From JAJPHF01 sp035293805 (GTDB taxonomy: Bacteria; Chloroflexota; UBA6077; JAJPHF01), in the NCBI GenBank assembly GCA_035293805.1, contig DATGMD010000080.1:1-64000 (forward strand): a stretch of 64,000 nt of DNA, read 5' to 3'. This document shows, piece after piece, positions 55,444 through 63,422 of this stretch. Under the pieces are notes generated by a model, which was not told the DNA's origin, ran no database searches, and saw nothing but the letters and a program-made list of their open reading frames with translations. A program made the position numbers and the translations under genes. Position 1 is the first letter of the stretch. Each line of letters starts with the position of its first letter.

Positions 55444-56025
55444 CTACGTCTCCCGGGCCAGATCGCGGAGGGCCACGCGCAGCACCGCTTTGGCTCGCTG
55501 GAAGCGCGTTTTCACCGAGTTTTCGGGCATCCCCAGCACCATCGCAATCTCGCCGAAGCCCAGGTCGCCGGCGTAACGCAGCGCCACGACCTCGCGGTAC
55601 GCCGGCGCGAGCGTGTCGATCGCGGCGGTCAGCAGGCGCTGCAGGTCGGCGCGCTCGGCCAGCTCGTCGGGCAGCGGGGCGCTATCCGGCACGTCGGCCA
55701 CCCCGGCCTCGTCCTCGTCGTCGGCGAGCGCCGAGAAGCTCGTCGCGCGCTTGCGCTTCAGCACGTCCAGGCAGCGGTTGCGCGCGATCCGGTAGAGCCA
55801 GGGCCGCAGCGGCACGTCGAGCCGCGCGCGTGGCAACGCCCCGAAGACCTGGATGAACACGTCCTGCGTCGCGTCCTCGGCGTCCTCCGCCCCGCCCAGC
55901 AGCCGGTACGCGAAGTGATAGATCGGGCGGTGGTACCGCGCGACGAGCAGCTCGAAGGCGCGCATGTCGCCGCGCTGGAAGCGCGCCGCTAGCGCCTCGT
56001 CGGTCGCCGCTGCTGGCGCCGCCAT
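55444..56025 (-). CDS. ECF-type RNA polymerase sigma factor
   Basis: This 193-residue sigma-70 family ECF protein has region 2 from FQRGDMRAFELLVARYHRPI through YRLLGGAEDAEDATQDVFIQ and RPWLYRIARNRCLDVLKRKR. A 40-residue acidic linker follows, then region 4: LQRLLTAAIDTLAPAYREVV, ALRYAGDLGFGEIAMVLGMP and ENSVKTRFQRAKAVLR (helix-turn-helix). The ATG at 56025 is taken; an in-frame GTG at 56070 would add 15 residues. It is followed by two membrane-protein genes in one operon, the usual layout of sigma, anti-sigma and accessory protein. The signal is probably envelope-related. Its promoter target is not evident in the window. Confidence 0.94.
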   Translation of the reverse strand: MAAPAAATDEALAARFQRGDMRAFELLVARYHRPIYHFAYRLLGGAEDAEDATQDVFIQVFGALPRARLDVPLRPWLYRIARNRCLDVLKRKRATSFSALADDEDEAGVADVPDSAPLPDELAERADLQRLLTAAIDTLAPAYREVVALRYAGDLGFGEIAMVLGMPENSVKTRFQRAKAVLRVALRDLARET

Positions 56026-56176
56026 CCTGTCCCCGAGCGCTGCGTGCTGCGAGCTGAGTGCTGCGATCACGTGCTCCCCAATACTCGGCGCTCGGCGGCT
56101 CTCTAGTCAACACGAGCGGGGCGGCCGTTGGGTTTCACCGCCACGCGGACGCCCAGCCGGGGAGCGGGTGCGCGCG

Positions 56177-58315
56177 CTAACGGAACAGGCCGCTGTGCCG
56201 CGCGCCCTCGATGCGGAAGCCGGCGGGCACCTGGTGTACGCGGCTGCGCACCTGTCCGCGCTCGCGCACCAGCTCCACGTCGAGGGTGTCCGTGCCGACT
56301 TGCACCCCAGAGAGGCGCAGGCGGTTGATCTTGCTCGGCAGACAGGGCTGGAGGGTGACGCGCCGGCCCGGCACGTCGATGCGCAGCCCCAGCATCGTCG
56401 TCACGTGGAGGAGGATCGCGCCTGCGGCCCAGGCCTGCGGCACGCAGGCCACCGGATACTCGACGACGAAGCCGTACTCGGCGCGGCCGTAGCCCGCGAA
56501 CAGCTCGGGCAGGCGGTAGGCGGGCAGCGCGGCCGCCGTGGCGAGCTGCGCCTCGATGACCTGGCAGGCGTGGTCCAGAAAGCCGTAGCGGGCCAGCCCC
56601 GCGGCGATCAGCGAGTTGTCGTGCGGCCAGACCGTGCCGGTATGGTAGCCGACCGGACTGTATCCCCCCTCCGCCGCCCCCATCGTCCGCACGCCCCAGC
56701 CGCTGAACAGCTCGGAGCCAAGCAGCTGGTCGGCGACGCGCGCCGCCTGCTCGGGCGCCACGATGCCCGTCCACAGCGCCTGCCCGGCGTTCGACGCCAG
56801 GCTATCCACGGGCCGCTTCGTCGCGTCGAGCGCCAGCGCGTAGTAGTTGCGCTCCGGCAGCCAGAAGGCCCGGTTGAAGTGTCCCGCCAGCGCCGCCGCC
56901 TGCTGGCGTTGCTCGCGCGCCGACCGTTCCTGGCCCAGTGCGTCGTACAGGTCGGCCATTCCCAGGTGGGCGGCGTAGGCGTACCCCTGCACCTCGCACA
57001 GCGCGATCGGCGGCGTCGCGATGCGGCCATCCCGGAAGCGGATCGCGTCCCAGGAGTCCTTCCAGCCCTGGTTGACCAGCCCCGTGTCGGTGGAGCGCAG
57101 GTATTCCAGGAAGCCGTCGCCGTCGCGGTCGCCGTACTGTCCCATCCAGGCCAGCGCGCTCTCGGCATGCTCCCACAGCTCCACGACCAGGTCGCGGTCG
57201 CCGGAGCGCCGGTAGGTCGCGGCGAGCAAGATGAGGAACAGCGGCGTCGCGTCGATCGTACCGTAGTAGGGGAACGTCGGGATGACGGTGCGCGGCGCGG
57301 GCACGTCGCCGGTGCGGTACTCGTGCAGGATCTTCCCCGGCGCCTCCTCGCTCTCGGGCACCACCCGCGTCCCTTGTAGCCGCGCCAGCGCGCGCAGCAC
57401 CCCCGGCGCGACGTTGGGGAAGTAGGGCAGCGCCTGGTACGCCGTGATCAGCGAGTCGCGCCCGAAGAGCGCCATGAACCACGGTATGCCCGCCGCCAGC
57501 ACCACCTCGTCGCTGCCCAGCGCCTCGCCCTTGAAGTGCAGCGACAGCAGGTCGCGCAGCGCGCGGTCGTAGGCTTCTTGCAAGGGGTAATAATCCGTCT
57601 CCAGGCGCGGGGCGGCGGTGATCGCTTCCCGCAGGCGCCGCTGCCGACCGTCGACAATCTCGGTGCCGGGCGGGCGCTGGCAGCTGTAGCTGGGGCGGCG
57701 CGGCTGGTTGTCGCGCGTGAGCGGCACGACGTCGACGCACATGTGCCAGCTCCCCCGCGCTCCAAGCGTCACGCGGAACTGGGCCAGGTCCGGCTCGGGA
57801 TAGCCGGGCGGCTGCGAGAAGCGGATCTCCGTCGCCGGATATGGCTCGTCCTCGCGGTAAGCCAGGTGGATGCCCCAGCCGTGCTCCACCGGGCGGACGA
57901 CGCAGCGGCGGCGCGGCTCGCGGCTCTCCTCGGGATCGACATGGCCCCGCACCTGAAACAGGTGCAAGAAGTCGGAGGCGACGCGCAGGTCGAGCTGCAG
58001 CACCACGGGCTCGTCGAGGTGGCTCGTCAGCTCCAGGTCCTCGTGCAGCCCCTGGCCGACGAGGCGGTGGCGCACCAGCGTCACGCTGTCGGGCTGCAGC
58101 GTGTCGCTCACCGGGTTGCTCAGCAAGTGGACCGCGTGGAAGTGCTCCAGCGCGCGGGCCGCTAGCAGGCGCAGCCGCCGGCCGTTCAGCCGCAGCTGGT
58201 ACACCGAGAGGAAGCGGCTGTCTTCGTAGTACAGGCCCTGCTCGTTGCCGGGAAGAGCGTCGCCCAGCTCGTCGGTGATGAAGAAGCTCGTGTCCTCGTT
58301 GATCGTGATCTGCAC
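56177..58315 (-). CDS. Amylo-alpha-1,6-glucosidase / glycogen-debranching-like enzyme
   Basis: This 712-residue protein has an N-terminal beta domain of the GDE_N_bis type: ITINEDTSFFITDELGDALP, GLYYEDSRFLSVYQLRLNGR and VLQLDLRVASDFLHLFQVRG. A C-terminal (alpha/alpha)6 barrel follows (about residues 260-710) with AGIPWFMALFGRDSLITAYQ, PTFPYYGTIDATPLFLILLA, QGWKDSWDAI and GTVWPHDNSLIAAG. Enzymes of this type act on glycogen branches or on trehalose/mannosylglycerate-like sugars. The GTG at 58315 is preferred (GAGG upstream), with TTG at 58336 possible. It stands alone between the sigma operon and an SDR gene. The precise sugar is unknown. Confidence 0.88.
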   Translation of the reverse strand: MQITINEDTSFFITDELGDALPGNEQGLYYEDSRFLSVYQLRLNGRRLRLLAARALEHFHAVHLLSNPVSDTLQPDSVTLVRHRLVGQGLHEDLELTSHLDEPVVLQLDLRVASDFLHLFQVRGHVDPEESREPRRRCVVRPVEHGWGIHLAYREDEPYPATEIRFSQPPGYPEPDLAQFRVTLGARGSWHMCVDVVPLTRDNQPRRPSYSCQRPPGTEIVDGRQRRLREAITAAPRLETDYYPLQEAYDRALRDLLSLHFKGEALGSDEVVLAAGIPWFMALFGRDSLITAYQALPYFPNVAPGVLRALARLQGTRVVPESEEAPGKILHEYRTGDVPAPRTVIPTFPYYGTIDATPLFLILLAATYRRSGDRDLVVELWEHAESALAWMGQYGDRDGDGFLEYLRSTDTGLVNQGWKDSWDAIRFRDGRIATPPIALCEVQGYAYAAHLGMADLYDALGQERSAREQRQQAAALAGHFNRAFWLPERNYYALALDATKRPVDSLASNAGQALWTGIVAPEQAARVADQLLGSELFSGWGVRTMGAAEGGYSPVGYHTGTVWPHDNSLIAAGLARYGFLDHACQVIEAQLATAAALPAYRLPELFAGYGRAEYGFVVEYPVACVPQAWAAGAILLHVTTMLGLRIDVPGRRVTLQPCLPSKINRLRLSGVQVGTDTLDVELVRERGQVRSRVHQVPAGFRIEGARHSGLFR

Positions 58316-58392
58316 GGTGGCCTCAGCGGCGCCCAAGGTAAAGGCTACTCGCGCGGAGCAGCCATTGCTCTATTCTAGTCCGCGCCGCCGAC

Positions 58393-59205
58393 TCAGGCGT
58401 CGATCGTCTGGCCGCCGTCCACTACGAGCGCGTGGCCGGTGACGAACGAGGCCTCGTCCGACGCCAGGAACAGCACGCCGTAGGCGATCTCCTCGGGGCG
58501 GGCGAGGCGGCCCATGCACCGGTTCAGGGTGTTCACGCGGTGGTAGTAGCCCTCGGGATCGGGGGAGTTCGCGATGTTGCGGCGCATCCGCGGCGTATCG
58601 GTGGCGCCGGGACAGATGCAGTTGACACGGATGTCGGGACCGTAGTCGATCGCCATCTGCTTGGTGAGCAGGACGATCGCGCCCTTGGTGGCGCAGTAGG
58701 CCGGGTAGCGCTCCGTGCCCAGCAGGCCGAACGTCGAGGCGGTGTTCACGATCACCCCGCGGCCCTTCTGGAGGAAGTGTGGCAGCGCGGCGCGGCAGCC
58801 GTGGTACACGCCGTGGAGGTTCGTGTCGATGACGAGGTTCCAGTCGTCGTCGCTGAACTCGTCGATGCGGCCCCGAACGCCCAGCCCGGCGTTGTTGAAG
58901 AGAATGTCGAGGTCGCCGAAGGCGTCGAGCGCGGCGGCGACCATGCGGTCGCAGTCGGCGCGGTTGCGCACGTCCGCCGCGACGTAGATCGCCTCGCCGC
59001 CGTCCTGCTGGATCAGTCGGTCGATGCGCGGCGTGCCCGACTCGCGGTAGTCGACGCAGGCGACGCGGGCGCCCTCGCGCGCGAACAGGTGGGCCGTGGC
59101 GCGGCCGATGCCGCTGTCGGCGCCGGTGACGAGGGCGACCTTGCCCTCTAGACGGCCGCGGCCGGGGCCCAGGCCGGGATGCTCGTCGGCGGAAGTGGGC
59201 TGCAT
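58393..59205 (-). CDS. Short-chain dehydrogenase/reductase with complete triad
   Basis: This 270-residue classical SDR has TGADSGIGRA (residues 27-36), NNAG (104-107) and the full Ser157-Tyr170-Lys174 triad (NTASTFG, YPAYCATKG). The acidic VDYRE after the second strand (about 51) argues for NAD over NADP. The C-terminus has VTGHALVVDGGQTIDA, as is common for FabG-like and 3-hydroxyacyl or sugar dehydrogenases. AAGGAGAG precedes the ATG. It serves as the in-window contrast to the two SDRs that lack the triad. The substrate is unknown. Confidence 0.93.
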   Translation of the reverse strand: MQPTSADEHPGLGPGRGRLEGKVALVTGADSGIGRATAHLFAREGARVACVDYRESGTPRIDRLIQQDGGEAIYVAADVRNRADCDRMVAAALDAFGDLDILFNNAGLGVRGRIDEFSDDDWNLVIDTNLHGVYHGCRAALPHFLQKGRGVIVNTASTFGLLGTERYPAYCATKGAIVLLTKQMAIDYGPDIRVNCICPGATDTPRMRRNIANSPDPEGYYHRVNTLNRCMGRLARPEEIAYGVLFLASDEASFVTGHALVVDGGQTIDA

Positions 59206-59404
59206 GAACGCTCTCCTTCGCGGCCGGCCGGGGATCGGGCGGCGTGCCCGGCCGCTCTCAGGGCGGACGGTAGCACGCCCGCGCGGCCACCGCAAGCGGC
59301 AGCGCGGAGGCGAGCACAAGAGTACGCGCACAGCGTGCGCCGCTGCCCGCTCGACGGGCCTGTGACTAGGATGGAGTGCCGCATGGGGCGACCGCTTTCT
59401 ACCC

Positions 59405-59698
59405 TTGATGGCCCGACTGAGCGCTTGCCAAGAGGCCCGCGGCACGGTACAACTGGCGCAACGTCAGGACGGCCTTGTCGCTCCGCCGGAGGTATCGCGG
59501 ACGAGGAGCTTCGGATCGGTCGGCCAGGCCGGCAGTCGGTTCGTCGAGCGGCTGCTGAGGGTGGTCGCATCGTGCCAATCGCAAGGACGCTTGCTCTTGG
59601 ACTTCCTGATGGCTGCGGGCCAGGCAGTGCTCCGGGGCTCCGCGCCGCCATCGCTGCTCCCGGCGCCGCAGGTGGGCCTAAGCGATTCGGGAGGCTGA
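59405..59698 (+). pseudogene. IS66-family transposase C-terminal remnant
   Basis: The frame reads RSFGSVGQAGSRFVERLLRV, VASCQSQGRLLLDFLMAAGQ and AVLRGSAPPSLLP. This matches the last section of IS66 TnpC transposases (FGxxSxxGSRFVERxLTVxATxRQQGRxxLxFL). The catalytic part is missing and the upstream text is frame-broken. It lies in the 525-bp spacer 59206-59730, which has no other feature, and marks a past insertion beside the flavoprotein gene. Confidence 0.7.
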
Positions 59699-59730
59699 AC
59701 GCTTACGCGGCGTGAACGGAGGATGACAGC

Positions 59731-61131
59731 ATGTCGGTAGAGTTACCCGCTGAGCCGGCGCCGATTGATGAGGCGACGATCCAGGCGCTTGGAGCCAGTC
59801 TGGGTGGGCCGCTGCTCCGTCCCGGCGACGATGGCTACGACGCGATCCGCCAGATCTTCAACGCGATGATCGACCGCTGCCCGGCGCTCATCGCCCGCTG
59901 TACTGCGCCCGGGGACGTCGTCAAGGCGGTTCGCTTCGCGCGCGCGCAGGGGCTGGTCGTCAGCGTGCGGGGTGGCGGCCATAACGTCGCCGGCAACGCC
60001 GTCTGCGACGGCGGCCTGATGATCGACCTGAGCTTGATGAAGGGGATTCGGGTGGACCCTGTCGCTCGTACCGTGCGCGCGCAGGCGGGCCTGACCTGGC
60101 GCGAGTTCGACCGCGAATGCCAGGCGTTCGGCCTGGCCTCGACGGGCGGGGCCGTCTCGTCGACCGGGATCGCGGGGCTGACCCTCGGCGGCGGCTTCGG
60201 CTGGCTGGGCCGCAGCTACGGCCTGGCCAGCGACAACTTGGTCTCGGCCGACGTGGTCCTCGCAGACGGCAGCGTCGTGACCGCGAGCGCCGACGAGCAC
60301 GCCGACCTGTTCTGGGGCCTGCGCGGCGGCGGCGGCAACTTCGGGGTGGTAACCTCGTTCGAGTTCCGCCTCCATCCGGTCGGCCCGGTCCTCGGTGGCA
60401 TGCTGCTCTATCCGCTCGACCGGGCGCCGGACGTCCTGCGCACCATCCGCGACTACAACGCGTCGGCGCCGGACGCCTCGTCGGTGTTCCCCGCCCTGAT
60501 GACCACGCCCGAGGGCGAGCGGGTGCTCGCCCTGATCGTCTGCTATAACGGCCCGATCGAGCAGGGAGAGGCGCAGCTCCGGCCGCTCCGGGAGCGCACT
60601 GCGCCGATGGCCGATCTGGTGGCTCCCCTGCGCTACGAGCAGATGCAGACCCTGCTGGACGAGGGCTTCCCATTCGGCCTTCAGAACTACTGGAAGTCCG
60701 AGTTCCTGGCCGGCCTGCCGGACGAGGCGATCGACCGGCTCGTCGAGCAGTTCGCCGCGACGCCGTCGCCGCTGTCGGCAGTGGTGCTAGAGCAGTTCGG
60801 CGGCGCCTATCGCCGGGTGGCCCCGGACGCGACCGCCTTCGGCCACCGCGACTGGGACTACAACTTGCTGATCATCTCGCGCTGGACGGACCCGGCCGAC
60901 GCCGAGCGCAACGTGCGCTGGGCGCGCGACCTCTGGGACGCCATCCGGCCGTTCGCGGCCGGTGCAGTGTACGTCAACTACCTCGAAGGCGGCCAGGAAG
61001 GCGCCGGCCGGATCCGGGCGGCGTACGGCGCGAACTACGACCGGCTGGTGGCGGTCAAGGACCGCTACGATCCGACGAACTTCTTCCATCTCAACCAGAA
61101 CATCCGGCCGAGTTCGCCGTCGACCGCGTGA
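59731..61131 (+). CDS. FAD-linked oxidase of the berberine-bridge-enzyme type
   Basis: This 466-residue flavoprotein of the PCMH/VAO superfamily has an FAD-binding_4 domain followed by a C-terminal BBE segment. VSVRGGGHNVAGNAVCDGGL holds the His expected to carry FAD covalently. The second (Cys) attachment site of bicovalent members is replaced: GAVSSTGIAGLTLGGGFGWL has Ser/Thr there. WGLRGGGGNFGVVTSFEFRL and the C-terminal RYDPTNFFHLNQNI are diagnostic. Such enzymes oxidise sugars, alkaloid-like or polyketide alcohols with O2. The start at 59731 is ATG after GGAGGATGACAGC. It follows an IS66 remnant and may have come with it. Confidence 0.93.
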   Translation: MSVELPAEPAPIDEATIQALGASLGGPLLRPGDDGYDAIRQIFNAMIDRCPALIARCTAPGDVVKAVRFARAQGLVVSVRGGGHNVAGNAVCDGGLMIDLSLMKGIRVDPVARTVRAQAGLTWREFDRECQAFGLASTGGAVSSTGIAGLTLGGGFGWLGRSYGLASDNLVSADVVLADGSVVTASADEHADLFWGLRGGGGNFGVVTSFEFRLHPVGPVLGGMLLYPLDRAPDVLRTIRDYNASAPDASSVFPALMTTPEGERVLALIVCYNGPIEQGEAQLRPLRERTAPMADLVAPLRYEQMQTLLDEGFPFGLQNYWKSEFLAGLPDEAIDRLVEQFAATPSPLSAVVLEQFGGAYRRVAPDATAFGHRDWDYNLLIISRWTDPADAERNVRWARDLWDAIRPFAAGAVYVNYLEGGQEGAGRIRAAYGANYDRLVAVKDRYDPTNFFHLNQNIRPSSPSTA

Positions 61132-61484
61132 GCGCGCCGCCCCGCGGGGTCGGCGAGAACATGCAGGTAAACTGTTCAGGTAGGCGTTCCGGCGGCTTGA
61201 GTGGCGGGAGGAGAGGCTAGAACAGCGGACACCTCTGATCGAGGAACTGTAGGGCGATGCGGCGGTTCAGGCGGGCCAGCAGCAAGGCATGACACTCGGC
61301 CACCATGTAAGTGCCGGCAGCAGGGGCTCGCGGGCCATCGTCGAGGCCTCCAGCGTTGCGACCGTCTGATACTAGACGGCGCGGCGCGCGTTTGGAGCCA
61401 CGGGAAGCTCTGTGCTAGAATCCGGACTGCTGCGGTGGCCCGTGCGCCGCGCCTTTCTGTATTCCGCTCTCGGGATGGTGAACG
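61132..61484. other. Gene-free spacer before rpmI
   Basis: No gene is supported in this 353-bp spacer. On the minus strand a 50-codon open stretch ends at 61216 with natural-looking text (TYMVAECHALLLARLNRRIA), but it lacks a start and a known family. infC, which often precedes rpmI, is not here, and I see no clear L20-leader or terminator. Confidence 0.45.
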
Positions 61485-61697
61485 ATGCCCAAGCTCAAGA
61501 CGCACAAGGCCACGGCGCGGCGCTTTCAGGTGACCGGCTCCGGGCGGTTCCTGCGGACACGCCACGGCAAGAGCCATCTGCGCCGCAATCGCTCCGACCG
61601 GGCGAAGCGCGAGTACGACGAGATGCAGCCGGTGGCGGCGGCCGACGTGCCGCGCGTGCGGCTGCTGCTGCCCTACGCCAAGAAGTATCCGAAGTAG
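61485..61697 (+). CDS. rpmI: 50S ribosomal protein L35
   Basis: This 70-residue basic protein of the large ribosomal subunit begins with MPKLKTHKATARRFQVTGSG. It continues with RFLRTRHGKSHLRRNRSDRA and ends with VRLLLPYAKKYPK, all standard for L35. It is followed by rplT, the usual order. The ribosome-binding site is weak (GGTGAACG). Low-GC-type autoregulation by L20 is not evident. Confidence 0.97.
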   Translation: MPKLKTHKATARRFQVTGSGRFLRTRHGKSHLRRNRSDRAKREYDEMQPVAAADVPRVRLLLPYAKKYPK

Positions 61698-61793
61698 CGC
61701 TGAGCCGGCCCAGACCGATGATTGCAACGGCCCTGGGTCGTGGCGGCGGAGCACGAGTCTCCGCCCTACCATCGAAGAAGAAGTGAGTTTCCG

Positions 61794-62162
61794 ATGACAC
61801 GTGTCAAGCGCGGCATGGCCGCCCATCGCCGCCACAAAAAGATCCTCGTGATGGCCAAGGGGTACCGGGGGGGCCGCCGCAAGCTGTTCAAGACGGCGAA
61901 CGAGGCGGTCATGCGCGCGCTCGCGTACGCGTATCGCCACCGCCGCGAACGCAAGCGCGACTTCCGCCGCCTGTGGACGATTCGTATCAACGCGGCCGCG
62001 CGCCTGAACGGCCTGAGCTACAGCCGCTTCATCTACGGCCTGAAGCAGGCCGACGTGGCGCTGGACCGCAAGATGCTGGCCGAGCTGGCGGTGAACAATC
62101 CGGCCGAGTTCGCGCGCCTGGCCTCCCTGGCGCGCGAGCGCCTGGCGCCCGCCCTGGCCTGA
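61794..62162 (+). CDS. rplT: 50S ribosomal protein L20
   Basis: This 122-residue rRNA-binding protein is needed in early assembly of the large subunit. It begins with MTRVKRGMAAHRRHKKILVM and goes on with AKGYRGGRRKLFKTANEAVM, AYAYRHRRERKRDFRRLWTI and RINAAARLNGLSYSRFIYGL, all diagnostic. The start is ATG at 61794, 96 bp after rpmI. It is followed by pheS, as in many bacteria. Confidence 0.98.
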   Translation: MTRVKRGMAAHRRHKKILVMAKGYRGGRRKLFKTANEAVMRALAYAYRHRRERKRDFRRLWTIRINAAARLNGLSYSRFIYGLKQADVALDRKMLAELAVNNPAEFARLASLARERLAPALA

Positions 62163-62192
62163 GCGCCCCACCCGAGCCCACGCAGGAGCCTG

Positions 62193-62235
62193 CCCCCCCG
62201 GCCACTCCCCGTGCGGGGAGCGATGGGGGGGCCTT
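62193..62235. repeat. C-run/G-run palindrome before pheS
   Basis: GCCCCCCC and GGGGGGGC flank an inner CACTCCCCGTGCGGGGAGCG, whose CTCCCCG and CGGGGAG pair. It fills most of the gap between rplT and pheS and could act as an attenuator or be another member of the C-run repeats. Confidence 0.5.
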
Positions 62236-62238
62236 CAT

Positions 62239-63336
62239 ATGCAGGGAGAATGCCCCAAGGTGCAGGGAGAACCGACCGACATCACCGCGCGGCTGGCGGC
62301 GATCCGCGAGCGGGCGCTGGCGGCGATCGCCGCGGCCGCCTCGACGGACGCGCTGGAGCAGCTGCGCGTCGAATACCTGGGCCGGCGCGGCGCGCTGAAC
62401 GAGGTGCTGCGCGGCCTGGGCAGCTTGCCGGCGGCCGAGCGGCCCGCCGCGGGTCAGGCCGCCAACGCCGTCAAGGAGGCGCTGGAGGCGGCGCTCGGGG
62501 CGCGCGGCGAGGCGTTGAAGGCGGCCGAGCTAACCGCCGCGCTCGAGCGCGAGCGGCTGGACGTGACGCTGCCGGGGCGGCCGGCAGGGCTCGGCGGCCT
62601 GCACCCGACGACGCTGGTGGTCGACCGCATCCTGGCGATCTTCCGCGACATGGGCTTCCAGGTGGCCGAGGGGCCAGAGGTCGAGACCGACTACTACAAC
62701 TTCGAGGCCCTGAACATCCCCGCCGAGCACCCGGCGCGCGACATGTGGGACACGTTCTACGTGCGCCCGCCCGACGTGGTGCTGCGCACGCACACGTCGC
62801 CGAACCAGGTGCGGGTGATGGAGCGCACGCTGGGCGCGGCGGGCGGCGCGGCCGACGAGTACCCGCCGGTGCGGGTCGTCGTGCCAGGCCGCTGCTATCG
62901 CTACGAGGCGCAAGACGCCTCGCACGAGTGGATGTTCTACCAGGTCGAGGGCCTGGCGGTGGACGTGGGCCTGACGATGGCCGACCTGAAGGGCGTGCTG
63001 ACCGCCTTCGCCCGCCAGATGTTCTGGCCCGAGGTGCAGTGCCGCTTCCGCTGCGACTACTTCCCGTTCGTCGAGCCGGGCATGGAGATGTCGATCACCT
63101 GCCACATCTGCCGCGGCGGCGGCTGCCGCGTCTGCAAGGGCACCGGCTGGATCGAGCTGCTGGGTGCGGGGATGGTCCACCCGCGCGTGCTGCGGGGCGC
63201 GGGCTACGATCCCGAGCGGGTGACGGGCTTCGCCTTCGGCATGGGGCCCGAGCGCATCGCGATGGTGAAGTACCAGATCGACGACATCCGCCTCTTCTAC
63301 GGCAACGACCTCCGGTTCCTGGAGCAATTTCATTAA
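62239..63336 (+). CDS. pheS: Phenylalanine-tRNA ligase alpha subunit
   Basis: This 365-residue class II aminoacyl-tRNA synthetase subunit has an N-terminal coiled coil (about residues 10-100). The class II core follows: HPTTLVVDRILAIFRDMGFQ, GPEVETDYYNFEALNIPAEH, ARDMWDTFYV (motif 1/2 region), LRTHTSPNQVRVM, GRCYRYEAQDASHEWMFYQV (motif 2) and GFAFGMGPERIAMVKYQIDD (motif 3). Between motifs 2 and 3 there is a four-cysteine knuckle, CHICRGGGCRVCKGTGW, which probably binds zinc and is found only in part of the family. It pairs with PheT encoded 86 bp downstream. The ATG is at 62239. Confidence 0.97.
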   Translation: MQGECPKVQGEPTDITARLAAIRERALAAIAAAASTDALEQLRVEYLGRRGALNEVLRGLGSLPAAERPAAGQAANAVKEALEAALGARGEALKAAELTAALERERLDVTLPGRPAGLGGLHPTTLVVDRILAIFRDMGFQVAEGPEVETDYYNFEALNIPAEHPARDMWDTFYVRPPDVVLRTHTSPNQVRVMERTLGAAGGAADEYPPVRVVVPGRCYRYEAQDASHEWMFYQVEGLAVDVGLTMADLKGVLTAFARQMFWPEVQCRFRCDYFPFVEPGMEMSITCHICRGGGCRVCKGTGWIELLGAGMVHPRVLRGAGYDPERVTGFAFGMGPERIAMVKYQIDDIRLFYGNDLRFLEQFH

Positions 63337-63337
63337 G

Positions 63338-63390
63338 AGCCGTCAGCTCTCAGCCATCAGCGATCAGCAGACGGCTGAGAGCTGACGGCT
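63338..63390. repeat. 18-bp inverted repeat between pheS and pheT
   Basis: AGCCGTCAGCTCTCAGCC (63338-63355) is exactly complementary to 63373-63390. Further GGCTGAGAGCT-type units follow to 63419. The words GCTGA and TCAGC are repeated throughout, a design seen as dispersed repeats in many genomes. It could form a strong hairpin inside the operon. Confidence 0.75.
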
Positions 63391-63422
63391 GATGGCTGAG
63401 AGCTAACGGCTGAGGGCTTATC

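Noticed and set aside
61200..61390. Minus-strand 50-codon frame before rpmI
   Set aside because: The wording looks natural but there is no start codon, ribosome site or recognisable family.
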